From positions 248,001 to 312,000 of the forward strand of contig JBOEGG010000005.1 of the NCBI GenBank assembly GCA_050633285.1: a stretch of 64,000 nt of DNA, in the 5' to 3' direction. Below, piece by piece: positions 32,522 through 41,136 of the stretch (position 1 is its first letter; each line of letters opens with the position of its first letter). The notes under the pieces are model-generated. The model did not search any database, was not told the origin of the DNA, and worked only from the letters and a program-made list of their open reading frames with translations. The DNA is from UBA1672 sp050633285 (GTDB lineage: Bacteria; Pseudomonadota; Alphaproteobacteria; Micavibrionales; Micavibrionaceae). The translations under genes and the position numbers were made by a program.

Positions 32522-35224
32522 ATGACCAAATGGGTTTATAATTTCGGTAAGGATAAAAACGAAGGTGATGCGAGTATGCGTAACCTTCTAGGCGGTAAGG
32601 GATGTAACCTTGCGGAGATGGCATCTTTAGGTTTGCCGGTTCCACCCGGTTTTACGATTACAACAGAAGTTTGTACCCATTACTATGATAATGGCCGTCA
32701 ATATCCACAAGAGCTTGTCGATCAGGTTGAAGGTGCGTTAGCCGTTGTTGAGAAAACAATGGGAATGGGCTTTGGAAGCTCTGAGAACCCACTTCTTGTG
32801 TCCGTGCGATCAGGTGCGCGTGTTTCTATGCCGGGGATGATGGATACGGTTTTGAACCTTGGTTTGAATGATGAGACAGTTGTTGGCCTTGCGAAAAAGG
32901 CAAATGATGAGCGTTTTGCGTGGGATTCATATCGCCGTTTTATACAAATGTATGGCGATGTTGTGATGGGTTTGGAACATCATGACTTTGAAGATATCCT
33001 TGATACGTATAAGCGCGATGAAGGACTTTCCCAAGATACAGATATTAGCGCGGATGGTTGGAAAGAAATCGTTGCGGAATATAAAGCATTGGTCGAGCGT
33101 GAACTTGGCAAGCCGTTCCCGAGTGATCCGAAGGAGCAGTTATGGGGCGCAGTTGGCGCAGTGTTTAGTTCGTGGATGGTAGCACGTGCGATAACTTATA
33201 GAAAAATCAATGATATTCCTGCGGATTGGGGAACTGCGGTTAATGTGCAGTCTATGGTCTTTGGTAATATGGGTGATGACTGTGCAACCGGTGTTGCCTT
33301 TACACGTGACCCATCAACAGGTGAAAACTATTTCTATGGTGAGTATCTTGTGAATGCACAAGGTGAAGATGTTGTTGCAGGTATTCGTACACCACAGTCC
33401 CTGACCATCAAAGGTCGTGAGATGGAAGGTAGTGCTCTACCATCTATGGAAGAGATTATGCCTGAAGTTTTTGCGCAGCTTGATGAACTCCGTACAAAAT
33501 TGGAAACACATTTCCGTGAAGTGCAGGATATTGAGTTTACAGTGCAGCAGGGGAAGCTTTATATGCTTCAGACCCGTAATGGTAAGCGTACAGCAGCGGC
33601 GGCATTGAAAATGGCCGTTGATATGGTGAATGAAGGGCTTATTACACAAGAGGAGGCTTTGCTTCGCGTTGAGCCTCAGTCTTTGGATCAGCTTTTACAC
33701 CCGCGCCTTGACCCGGATGCGGTTAAAAATGTTTTGTCTAAAGGTCTTCCTGCATCCCCGGGTGCGGCGTGCGGTAAGGTCGTATTTACGGCGGATGAAG
33801 CAGAAGTCAAAGCACATGCGAATGAAGCGGTTATCCTGTGTCGTCAGGAAACGTCTCCGGAAGATATTCATGGTATGCATGCAGCAGCAGGCATTTTAAC
33901 TTCACGCGGCGGTATGACAAGTCATGCAGCTGTTGTTGCTCGTGGTATGGGTAAGCCATGTGTTGCCGGTGCAGGTGAGCTTTACATTGATCAGAAAAGC
34001 AAGATTATCCGTAAGGGTGAAGTTGAGATCAAAGAAGGTGACATCGTTACGATTGATGGTGCGACAGGTGAAATTATTTTAGGAAGCGTTGATACAATTC
34101 AGCCTGAGCTTTCCGGTGATTTTGCTATCTTAATGGAATGGGCAGATGCACGTCGTCGTATGGCGGTTCGTACAAATGCAGAGACACCGTTGGATGCAGA
34201 GACTGCACGTAAATTTGGTGCAGAAGGTATTGGGCTTTGCCGTACAGAGCATATGTTCTTTGACCCTGAGCGTATTCAAAATGTGCGCGAAATGATTTTT
34301 GCGACGCGTGAAGATGAACGCCGTGAGGTTCTTGCGAAGTTACTTCCGGCGCAGCGTAGTGATTTTGAGAACTTGTTTGATATTATGCATGGTTTGCCAA
34401 TCACTGTTCGTTTGCTTGACCCACCGTTGCATGAATTTTTGCCACATACGGCAGAGGATATTACGTCATTCTCTGCGAGCGCAGGATTTTCGGAAGATCA
34501 GGTGCGTTTACGTCTTGAAGAGTTAAATGAATCTAATCCGATGCTTGGTCACCGTGGTTGTCGTTTGGGGATTACATATCCTGAAATATATGAAATGCAG
34601 GCACGTGCGATTTTTGAGGCGGCAGTTAATGTTGCGCAAAAAACCGGCGATAGTGTAACTCCGGAAGTTATGATCCCTCTTGTCGGTGCGGTGAAAGAGC
34701 TTGAGCTTATGCGTGCGGTTGTTGATAATGCGGCGCAGGCTGTGTTTGAAGAGAAGGGTACATCGGTTGATTATATCGTTGGTACAATGATTGAGTTACC
34801 ACGTGCGGCTTTGACAGCGGATAAAATTGCACAAAGCGCGGACTTTTTTAGTTTTGGTACAAATGATTTGACCCAAACAACATTGGGTATGAGCCGTGAT
34901 GATGCGTCGAGCTTTCTGCCATATTATACCGAAAAAGGTATCTATGAGCGCGACCCGTTTGTGTCGATTGATGTAGAAGGTGTTGGCGCTCTTGTTGAGA
35001 TTGCAACCGAGAAAGGGCGCAGTGTTAATGCGAATATCAAGCTTGGTATTTGTGGTGAACATGGTGGAGACCCTGCTTCTGTGGCATTCTGTGAGAAGGT
35101 TGGTTTGAGCTATGTTTCGTGTTCACCATATCGTGTGCCGATTGCACGTTTGGCTGCTTCTCAGGCGGCTATACGTGAGGGAAATACGAAGACGGTTGAG
35201 TTAAAAGATAAAAAGAGCGCGTAG
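32522..35224 (+). CDS. ppdK: Pyruvate, phosphate dikinase
   Basis: A 900-residue enzyme interconverting pyruvate + ATP + Pi and phosphoenolpyruvate + AMP + PPi. The N-terminal nucleotide-binding domain has 'GGKGCNLAEMASLGLPVPPGF' and 'SVRSGARVSMPGMMDTVLNL'. The swivelling domain has the phosphorylated His468 in 'GGMTSHAAVVARGMG'. The C-terminal TIM barrel has 'GLCRTEHMFF', 'FGTNDLTQTTLG' and the catalytic Cys844 in 'GICGEHGGDP'. The start at ATG 32522 has aggag about ten bases upstream; the open frame back to 32444 is not conserved. The enzyme allows reversible PEP/pyruvate exchange, common in alphaproteobacteria. Confidence 0.97.
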   Translation: MTKWVYNFGKDKNEGDASMRNLLGGKGCNLAEMASLGLPVPPGFTITTEVCTHYYDNGRQYPQELVDQVEGALAVVEKTMGMGFGSSENPLLVSVRSGARVSMPGMMDTVLNLGLNDETVVGLAKKANDERFAWDSYRRFIQMYGDVVMGLEHHDFEDILDTYKRDEGLSQDTDISADGWKEIVAEYKALVERELGKPFPSDPKEQLWGAVGAVFSSWMVARAITYRKINDIPADWGTAVNVQSMVFGNMGDDCATGVAFTRDPSTGENYFYGEYLVNAQGEDVVAGIRTPQSLTIKGREMEGSALPSMEEIMPEVFAQLDELRTKLETHFREVQDIEFTVQQGKLYMLQTRNGKRTAAAALKMAVDMVNEGLITQEEALLRVEPQSLDQLLHPRLDPDAVKNVLSKGLPASPGAACGKVVFTADEAEVKAHANEAVILCRQETSPEDIHGMHAAAGILTSRGGMTSHAAVVARGMGKPCVAGAGELYIDQKSKIIRKGEVEIKEGDIVTIDGATGEIILGSVDTIQPELSGDFAILMEWADARRRMAVRTNAETPLDAETARKFGAEGIGLCRTEHMFFDPERIQNVREMIFATREDERREVLAKLLPAQRSDFENLFDIMHGLPITVRLLDPPLHEFLPHTAEDITSFSASAGFSEDQVRLRLEELNESNPMLGHRGCRLGITYPEIYEMQARAIFEAAVNVAQKTGDSVTPEVMIPLVGAVKELELMRAVVDNAAQAVFEEKGTSVDYIVGTMIELPRAALTADKIAQSADFFSFGTNDLTQTTLGMSRDDASSFLPYYTEKGIYERDPFVSIDVEGVGALVEIATEKGRSVNANIKLGICGEHGGDPASVAFCEKVGLSYVSCSPYRVPIARLAASQAAIREGNTKTVELKDKKSA

Positions 35225-35235
35225 GTGTGCGCTCT
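35214..35235 (+). other. Hairpin spanning the ppdK stop codon
   Basis: The inverted repeat agagcgc (35214-35220) and gcgctct (35229-35235) brackets the ppdK stop. There is no T-run after it, so it is unlikely to terminate by itself. It could protect the ppdK message or modulate read-through into the small gene 19 bases downstream. Confidence 0.4.
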
Positions 35236-35253
35236 GTACTTGGGTAAAAGATA

Positions 35254-35661
35254 ATGAAAAAAGCAGATGCTTCGGCAAAAGATAAGTTTTATAAGCGTGG
35301 TTTTGGTATTGGTGCGGCTTTGGCAACGGCAAGCGTTGTTGGCGCGTTAACGGTACAGTCCGGTTATGAAGACCGTGTTGAAGATATTCAGAGCGACCCT
35401 GATGCATATTGTACGGACCTTGTGAAGCGCAAGACAGCGCATAGCGAGGCGAATGATAATGATAAGGCGCAGTATGTCGAAGATTGCCGCGAGGCTGTTT
35501 CTCAATTACCTGAACGCTCACGCACTGCCGAAGTGTTAAAGCCTGTTGCGGGCGCTTTTAGTGTGGCATCTCTTGGGATGCTTGGGCTTTGGGGGAATCA
35601 TCGTCGTAAATCTCCTGTCGTGGCTTCTGATGATCCATTACCTGTACATGAGCCTGATTAA
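35254..35661 (+). CDS. Small protein with two hydrophobic segments, unknown
   Basis: A 135-residue protein of unknown function. Two hydrophobic stretches, 'GFGIGAALATASVVGALTV' (about 16-34) and 'VAGAFSVASLGMLGLWG' (about 98-114), flank an acidic loop with two cysteines ('DAYCTDLVKR' and 'VEDCREAV') that would face the periplasm if both segments span the membrane. It starts 29 bases after ppdK and is probably on the same transcript. Confidence 0.7.
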   Translation: MKKADASAKDKFYKRGFGIGAALATASVVGALTVQSGYEDRVEDIQSDPDAYCTDLVKRKTAHSEANDNDKAQYVEDCREAVSQLPERSRTAEVLKPVAGAFSVASLGMLGLWGNHRRKSPVVASDDPLPVHEPD

Positions 35662-35725
35662 TTTATTTTCTTTATAGTTGTTTATTCGTATAGTGAGCCT
35701 TTCTTTTTAAAGGGGCTTATTTGTG

Positions 35726-36346
35726 ATGCGTGGTGTTTTTGTTTTTCTATTTTCATTATTGATTTCGCAAAGTGTTTTTGCAGATGCAAGGGGGCAAGCC
35801 TACGATTATTGTATTGAGACCCGACGGGAAACTGCAAATTATTGTAACTGTATGATAGGTAAGCCTTACAATGTTCACCTTCAAAAGCTTATTGATAATG
35901 CACAGGCAAGACTTGATACGATAAGAGGGCGTTATCAGCAAAATGAAGAAAGACTTCTAGCTGACCCTACGATTAATAAAGCGCAGATGGAGCAGGTTTG
36001 TGCAGTCGCGAATGAGGTTTACATTATGCAGGATTCGTTTTTGGAAAAACAAAAGACGAAGCAGGGTAATGCAACGCAATTTTCACAGGGAGATATACAG
36101 GGATATGGTCAGGCACAACGGCAAGCTACACAGAAAATGGGGGATATGTTACGTTCAGGACGTATGAGTTCCCCTGTGTATCGTGCTTTATTTTCTCTAA
36201 GTGGTTTTTGTAAGAGCCGCTATGACGTTGTGAAAATGGAAAAAGAGCATATAGAATACGAACGTGCGATCAAGGCAGGTGAGGTTGATATAGATGCTGG
36301 ATCTTTCTTTTATAAAAACAAGGCCGCTTCTGCTGCTTGTAGATAA
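35726..36346 (+). CDS. Exported helical protein with cysteines, unknown
   Basis: A 206-residue exported protein (signal peptide 'RGVFVFLFSLLISQSVFA'). The ATG at 35726 follows an in-frame GTG at 35723. The mature part is mostly helical and Gln-rich, with six cysteines, including 'DYCIETRRETANYCNCMIG' at the N-terminus, 'QVCAVANEVY', 'GFCKSRYDVV' and the final 'AACR'. These would form disulfides in the periplasm. No family was recognised. It is preceded by a 60-base AT-rich gap and converges on ygfZ, with the two stops five bases apart. Confidence 0.72.
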   Translation: MRGVFVFLFSLLISQSVFADARGQAYDYCIETRRETANYCNCMIGKPYNVHLQKLIDNAQARLDTIRGRYQQNEERLLADPTINKAQMEQVCAVANEVYIMQDSFLEKQKTKQGNATQFSQGDIQGYGQAQRQATQKMGDMLRSGRMSSPVYRALFSLSGFCKSRYDVVKMEKEHIEYERAIKAGEVDIDAGSFFYKNKAASAACR

Positions 36347-36351
36347 GTATT

Positions 36352-37104
36352 TTAGTTTGGAGCATATGCATCTTTTAGGATAGCCAGCCCTGTATCATCG
36401 CAGGATGAGCGCATGACCCCAATGTTTTTCCCGTTTTTAGTTATGGTTTGGTCACATTCGGGGAGCTTCTCTGCCGTAATATCTATAGGCTTGATTGTGT
36501 AGAGGTGTTTTTTAGCCAAACCGCGATAATGCATGCGTGCGGTTAACTCTTGCCCTATGTAGCACCCTTTATCAAAGGATAGGCCATTTAACTTATCAAT
36601 ATTGCATTCCAGTAATGTTGATTTTTGGATAATCATATCGCGGCTACCATCCGGAATGGTTAAAGAAATTCTATGTTTATCCCATGATGAGAACGGCTTT
36701 TCTTCTACGTTTTTAGGTTTTGTGCGCGATCTGTATCCTATATCGGGGTGGCGTGGGTCTTTATAACCGTGTTGTGTGCCTATAACCGCGTATAAGGTTG
36801 TGTTGTTATCATAGGTAATATCTACGTCTGCGCGTAATTTATACATGTTTAGGATTTTTGCGAGGCTATCGGTTCTTTGTCCACCTTCGCAATCTATCAG
36901 GATTGTATCTTGTTCTACGGTTAAGAAGAAGTCGTATAAAAATTTTCCTTGCGGGCTTAAGAGGCAAGCATAGACGCAGTCTTGCGTTTTTAATAATGCG
37001 ATGTCATTACTGATTAAGCTTTGTAGGAAAGATTCTCTATCCTGGCCTCTTATAGTAATGATCCCTCTATTTTTAAGGGTTGAGAAAAAGGGTGTTTGTG
37101 TCAT
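36352..37104 (-). CDS. ygfZ: YgfZ/IBA57-type folate-binding Fe-S assembly factor
   Basis: A 250-residue GcvT-fold protein of the YgfZ/IBA57 family, which helps assemble or repair certain Fe-S enzymes with a folate cofactor. The diagnostic motif 'KGCYIGQELTARMHYRG' with its essential Cys is present, as is the N-terminal 'DRESFLQSLISNDIALL' and 'ACLLSPQGKFLYDFFL'. The length is at the short end for the family. It is divergent from the glycosyltransferase gene, with only nine bases between start codons, so their promoters must overlap the coding regions. Confidence 0.93.
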   Translation of the reverse strand: MTQTPFFSTLKNRGIITIRGQDRESFLQSLISNDIALLKTQDCVYACLLSPQGKFLYDFFLTVEQDTILIDCEGGQRTDSLAKILNMYKLRADVDITYDNNTTLYAVIGTQHGYKDPRHPDIGYRSRTKPKNVEEKPFSSWDKHRISLTIPDGSRDMIIQKSTLLECNIDKLNGLSFDKGCYIGQELTARMHYRGLAKKHLYTIKPIDITAEKLPECDQTITKNGKNIGVMRSSCDDTGLAILKDAYAPN

Positions 37105-37113
37105 TATGCACCA

Positions 37114-38082
37114 ATGATTTCTAATATTACCGATCCAAAAAACATATTATTTATCACATCTAGCCGTATTGGTGATGCTGTTCTTTCGACAGGTTTGTTG
37201 GATTATTTATACAGTCATTATCCAAATGCACAATATACGATTTGTTGCGGGCCATTAGCAGTGTCTTTATTTGAAGGGTTTCCTGCGGATAAAACGATTA
37301 TCTCATTGAAGAAGAAAAAACGTAATGGGCATTGGGTTGATTTGTGGCGGCAAATAGTTGGGACGCGTTTTGATATTGTTGTCGATTTGCGCAACTCTGC
37401 TGTTTCACGACTTATTCGTAGTAAAAAGCGCTATATTTTTGGTAATCACGTTGATAAATCCATGCATAAGGTGGAGCAGAATGCGTCTGTGCTGAAGTTG
37501 CTTGGTGATATTCCTGCGCCACGGTTATGGTACTCAGAAGAACAACAGAAAAAAGCACTTGGTTTAATCCCAAATGGTTCTGCCGTACTTGGTGTTGGTC
37601 CGACGGCGAATTGGGCGGGGAAAACTTGGCCGTATGAGCGTTTCATTGAGGTTATAGAGTGGATGACGGCACAAGGAGGGCTGATGCCTGATGCGCGTGT
37701 TGCCGTATTTGCTGCTCCGGGGGAAGAGGAGGCTGCTTATAAGGTACTTGAGAGTATTCCTGAGGATAGACGTTTGGATCTCATTGCTAAAACTGATCCG
37801 GGTACGGCGGCGGCGGCATTGGCGCGATGTGATTATTATATAGGAAATGATTCTGGCTTAATGCATTGTGCAGCGGCGGCGGGTGTCTCTACATTTGGGG
37901 TCTTCGGGCCGAGCTATCCGCATATATATCGTCCATGGGGGGCGCATGCCTCTTATGCTTCAACACCACAAAACTTTGACGAGCTGATTGATTTTGAGGG
38001 GTATGATGTCAATATAGTGGGAAGTCTTATGACTAGCCTTACTGTTGATATGGTGAAGGAAGGCATGAAAAAAGCCGGATAA
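37114..38082 (+). CDS. GT9 heptosyltransferase-type glycosyltransferase
   Basis: A family 9 glycosyltransferase of 322 residues (ADP-heptose:LPS heptosyltransferase fold). The N-terminal 'ILFITSSRIGDAVLSTGLLDYL' and the sugar-nucleotide-binding C-terminal stretch 'YIGNDSGLMHCAAAAGVSTFGVFGP' with 'YRPWG' are typical. The linker 'GVGPTANWAGKTWPYERFIE' is the motif at the start of the second Rossmann domain. The ATG at 37114 is chosen; an upstream TTG at 37096 would overlap ygfZ. The acceptor (LPS core or another glycan) is unknown. gmhA at 62 kb is consistent with heptose use. Confidence 0.9.
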   Translation: MISNITDPKNILFITSSRIGDAVLSTGLLDYLYSHYPNAQYTICCGPLAVSLFEGFPADKTIISLKKKKRNGHWVDLWRQIVGTRFDIVVDLRNSAVSRLIRSKKRYIFGNHVDKSMHKVEQNASVLKLLGDIPAPRLWYSEEQQKKALGLIPNGSAVLGVGPTANWAGKTWPYERFIEVIEWMTAQGGLMPDARVAVFAAPGEEEAAYKVLESIPEDRRLDLIAKTDPGTAAAALARCDYYIGNDSGLMHCAAAAGVSTFGVFGPSYPHIYRPWGAHASYASTPQNFDELIDFEGYDVNIVGSLMTSLTVDMVKEGMKKAG

Positions 38083-38096
38083 AATCACCGGCTTTT
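38070..38096. terminator. Bidirectional terminator at the glycosyltransferase end
   Basis: The perfect 9-bp stem aaaagccgg (38070-38078) and ccggctttt (38088-38096) contains the glycosyltransferase stop codon in its loop. The A-run on the left and T-run on the right allow it to serve both this gene and the convergent one ending at 38122. Confidence 0.8.
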
Positions 38097-38121
38097 AGAT
38101 ATATACAATATACTCTGTATA

Positions 38122-38637
38122 TTATTCGTTTAAGTTACTGTAATCAGAAGAGCTTTTGTTCTTCTTCGGGTTACGGTACTCATCCCTATACTTTGTATGT
38201 GTCTTTTTGTAGTTATTTTGTGCTTGATCATAAACATCAAATGGAACGTATTTGATCCGTTCCCAACCTTTTGCAAGCATGCAGCCTTCAAAGTCGATGT
38301 AATCGGAATGTTCTGCGAAAAGCTCTTTATCACGTTCAGGGGTATCCCATCCTGCGATACGTGCTTCTTCCTCGCTTAAAACAAGGCCTTCGGCATATTC
38401 AGGAATGGCATCCTTAACAGCACCAAGGCGTTCAAGCTCTCTAAGCTCTACGACGCAACGTGCAATGTTGCGATTGAGCATTTGTTGAGCTTTCGGGCCT
38501 CGTATATAAAGAGCCGATGATGTGTGAACCCGTTGCCAGTACTGACCTCTTTGATCAATATCGTCATTGACGCCAGCAGCTACAGGAGAAGAAAATGTAA
38601 GGGCAAGGCCCAAGAGTAGAAAAGAACGCTTAATCAT
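38122..38637 (-). CDS. Exported protein of unknown function
   Basis: A 171-residue exported protein, starting at ATG 38637 (one ten codons upstream is possible). The signal peptide is 'KRSFLLLGLALTFSSPVAAG'. The mature part is helical with two cysteines ('NIARCVVELRELERLG' and 'DFEGCMLAKGWERIKYVPFD'), the second matching a motif often seen in small periplasmic proteins where a Cys precedes K/R-G-W. The C-terminus is Lys/Asn/Ser-rich. No family was assigned. It is transcribed alone toward the shared terminator. Confidence 0.72.
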   Translation of the reverse strand: MIKRSFLLLGLALTFSSPVAAGVNDDIDQRGQYWQRVHTSSALYIRGPKAQQMLNRNIARCVVELRELERLGAVKDAIPEYAEGLVLSEEEARIAGWDTPERDKELFAEHSDYIDFEGCMLAKGWERIKYVPFDVYDQAQNNYKKTHTKYRDEYRNPKKNKSSSDYSNLNE

Positions 38638-38740
38638 GGTGAGAATATCTTTAAGTTTGTTCAACAACCAGTAAAGAGCATACCAATTAATTATGACTAT
38701 CTCAATATAATTATTGAAATAATTAGAGGTGTGCGCATAT

Positions 38741-40546
38741 TTAATTATTCATATCCATCCACCAACTTTCTGTAATCGCGCCGTAAAGGGGAGAAAACTC
38801 AGTTTTTTGGATGGTATTTCTATGTGCTATATAATCTGTCCCTTTGTAAAAGAAGGGGACAAAAATATGTTCACTCATAACAATGCGATCCACTATGTGC
38901 GCATAATCTTTAAGCTCTTCATATGTTTTTGCCATCGGAATCTGTGCAGCGAAGTGATCTAGTGCCTGATTGCATATGCCGGAATAATTAAAACGTGCAG
39001 GTTCTTTTGCTGCTTTACATGACCAATAGAGCATTTGTTCGGTTCCGGGGGATAGGCTGTTTTGCCAGTAAGCGGCGATCATATCATATTCGTAGCTGTT
39101 TTTGCGGTTTTGGAATGTGGCGCTGTCCAGCATTCTGATATCCATATAGATCCCCAGACGTTTTAGAGTTTGGCTGTAGGCGAGTGCAATTTTTTCTTCT
39201 TGAACTGTTGAAACTAGAAGTTCGAAGGATAGGGGCGCTCCGGTTTTTTCATTGATTCGTTTGTTATCCTTTATGATCCAGCCGGCTTCTTTTAACAATG
39301 TGTTTGATTGACGTAGTCGTGTTCGTAAGGGGGGAGGTGTGTCAAAAACAGCTATTTGGGTTGCAACGTTACTTTGTAGGTGTTTTTCCCAGTTTTTTAG
39401 TTTTGTAAGGGCATTACCGGATAGTGTCTTATGGCCATCAAGATTGGAATTGGGGTAGACACTTTCAATACGTTTAAATTGTCCGTGATATAGGTTACGG
39501 TCGATCCATTCGTGATCAAAGGCTAGTGATAGGGCTTTGCGTATGTGTAAGTCATTGAAGGGGCTTTTTCGCATGTTGAATATAAATCCATGTGCACGTT
39601 CCGGACGCATATGCGGTAGTGCCTCTCTTATTATATCTGTCGAAAGCGGTGTATATGATTGGTGCCATTTGGAGACATCCCATTCGCGGCGTAAGTTTAA
39701 GTTCCCTTTTTTCAATGCCTCAAGGGCAATGGTATCGTCACGATAATAATCATAGATCACATGTTCAAAATTATAATGTCCCTTGTTTGCGAGTAAATCC
39801 TTTGCCCAGTAATCTTTTACGCGCTCATATATGATTTTTTGACCTGGTTTTATGCTTTTTATGCGATATGGGCCGTTTGTAAGGGGGGGCTCGATTAATG
39901 TTGTGCTAAAATCACGGTTTTCCCACCATTTCTTTGATAATATGGGCATCATAGCGATGATCATCGCTGTTTCACGATCAAAGCCGTCACCAAATGTAAA
40001 GCTTATGGTGTGTTCATTGTGAATTTTGACCGTGCTAACCAGTTTATAGACGCTGCGCATATTCGGGCGGCCATGGTTTCTTAACGTGGTGTATGAGAAG
40101 TTTACATCTTGTGCGGTTATGGGGCTTGCATCGTGGAAGCGTGCCATTGGGTTAAGGTGAAATGTTATGGATGATCTGTCAGATGGTATTGTGATGGATT
40201 GTGCGATAAGGGGATAGAGTGTAAAAGGCTCATCCCAGTTGCGACGCATTAAGCGATCATATGTAAGGTTTAATTGTTGTGCAGCTTGCCCTTTAATCGA
40301 ATAAGGGTTTAGTGTGTCGAATGTGCCGATCGCAGACATTTTAAGAGTGCCGCCTTTTGGTGCGTCGGGATTTGCATATGCGAAGTGTGTTTCGCTTGCA
40401 GCGTGTTTTACATTTCCATGCATGGCGAGTGCATGTTGTTTTTTAACATTATCCGTAATAGGAGCTTTTTTGAGTTCCTGTGCAGAAAGCCCGTTAAAAA
40501 TCAGGAATGTAAAGAATATCGTAAGAATCGGAGTATAATATTTCAT
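38741..40546 (-). CDS. Peptide/nickel-type ABC solute-binding protein, family 5
   Basis: A periplasmic substrate-binding protein of 601 residues. The signal peptide is 'KYYTPILTIFFTFLIFNGLSAQ'. Family 5 (DppA/OppA/YejA-like) features include 'HFAYANPDAPKGGTLKMSAIG', 'FDTLNPYSIKG', 'YDRLMRRNWDEPFTLYPLIA', and the conserved 'HDASPITAQDVNFSYTTLRN'. The N-terminal 'HGNVKHA...NPDAPKGG' is closest to YejA-type proteins. No permease or ATPase genes are nearby, so the cognate transporter is elsewhere. I chose the ATG at 40546; 40549 is also possible and would share bases with the divergent macrodomain start. Confidence 0.9.
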   Translation of the reverse strand: MKYYTPILTIFFTFLIFNGLSAQELKKAPITDNVKKQHALAMHGNVKHAASETHFAYANPDAPKGGTLKMSAIGTFDTLNPYSIKGQAAQQLNLTYDRLMRRNWDEPFTLYPLIAQSITIPSDRSSITFHLNPMARFHDASPITAQDVNFSYTTLRNHGRPNMRSVYKLVSTVKIHNEHTISFTFGDGFDRETAMIIAMMPILSKKWWENRDFSTTLIEPPLTNGPYRIKSIKPGQKIIYERVKDYWAKDLLANKGHYNFEHVIYDYYRDDTIALEALKKGNLNLRREWDVSKWHQSYTPLSTDIIREALPHMRPERAHGFIFNMRKSPFNDLHIRKALSLAFDHEWIDRNLYHGQFKRIESVYPNSNLDGHKTLSGNALTKLKNWEKHLQSNVATQIAVFDTPPPLRTRLRQSNTLLKEAGWIIKDNKRINEKTGAPLSFELLVSTVQEEKIALAYSQTLKRLGIYMDIRMLDSATFQNRKNSYEYDMIAAYWQNSLSPGTEQMLYWSCKAAKEPARFNYSGICNQALDHFAAQIPMAKTYEELKDYAHIVDRIVMSEHIFVPFFYKGTDYIAHRNTIQKTEFSPLYGAITESWWMDMNN

Positions 40547-40547
40547 C

Positions 40548-41135
40548 ATGAAGTTAGTGATATCAAACTCCGGCCATGCCAACAAACCGTTTCTTGATCG
40601 TATCAATCTTTTACAAGGGGATATTACGATGCAGGAGGTTGACGCTATTTGTATGGTGATGCCGCAACACATGGATTTCTCGGGGCGTTTGAACGAGTCA
40701 ATTCATGCCGCATGTGGAAATAATCTGGATGATTTTATTCTTGAGCATGTTTATAAGCCACAGGTGGGAGAGGTCTATGCGTTGCCGGCATTTGGTTTGC
40801 CTGCGCGTCATATCTTGCTTGGTATTTTACCGCATTTTCGTACTGAGTTTGATATGAACGAAGCGTATCTTTCGAATGTGACACGTAAGATGATGGAGCT
40901 TGCGCGGTGTATGTTACTGACCAGTGTGGCATTTCCGGCAATAGCATCAGGGCGTAAAGGATATCCTAAACCCAAGGCATCACGTTTGGTTTGTCAGGGC
41001 ATTACAGATCGTCTGCAAGAGAGTTTTGAGGAAGTACGGATTGTTTGTGAAGATGAGAAAAACTATGAAATTTTTGATCGTAAGCTCAAATTATTAGGGT
41101 GGGAAGGCTGGACGTATATCCCGCCTTCCGAATAA
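40548..41135 (+). CDS. Macrodomain-like protein
   Basis: A 195-residue protein with a macrodomain pattern: 'INLLQGDITMQEVDAICMV', then 'LNESIHAACGNNLDDFIL', 'QVGEVYALPAFGLPARHILLGIL' and 'SVAFPAIASGRKGYPKPKAS'. Macrodomains bind ADP-ribose or its derivatives, and some remove ADP-ribose from proteins. The usual 'N-A-A-N' after the first Asp is replaced by 'MVMPQ', and the glycine loop 'GGGVDGAI' is reduced to 'FSGRLNESI', so catalysis is doubtful while binding is possible. Its start codon overlaps that of the divergent solute-binding protein. Its stop lies two bases from the end of the convergent adenosine kinase gene. Confidence 0.82.
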   Translation: MKLVISNSGHANKPFLDRINLLQGDITMQEVDAICMVMPQHMDFSGRLNESIHAACGNNLDDFILEHVYKPQVGEVYALPAFGLPARHILLGILPHFRTEFDMNEAYLSNVTRKMMELARCMLLTSVAFPAIASGRKGYPKPKASRLVCQGITDRLQESFEEVRIVCEDEKNYEIFDRKLKLLGWEGWTYIPPSE

Positions 41136-41136
41136 G

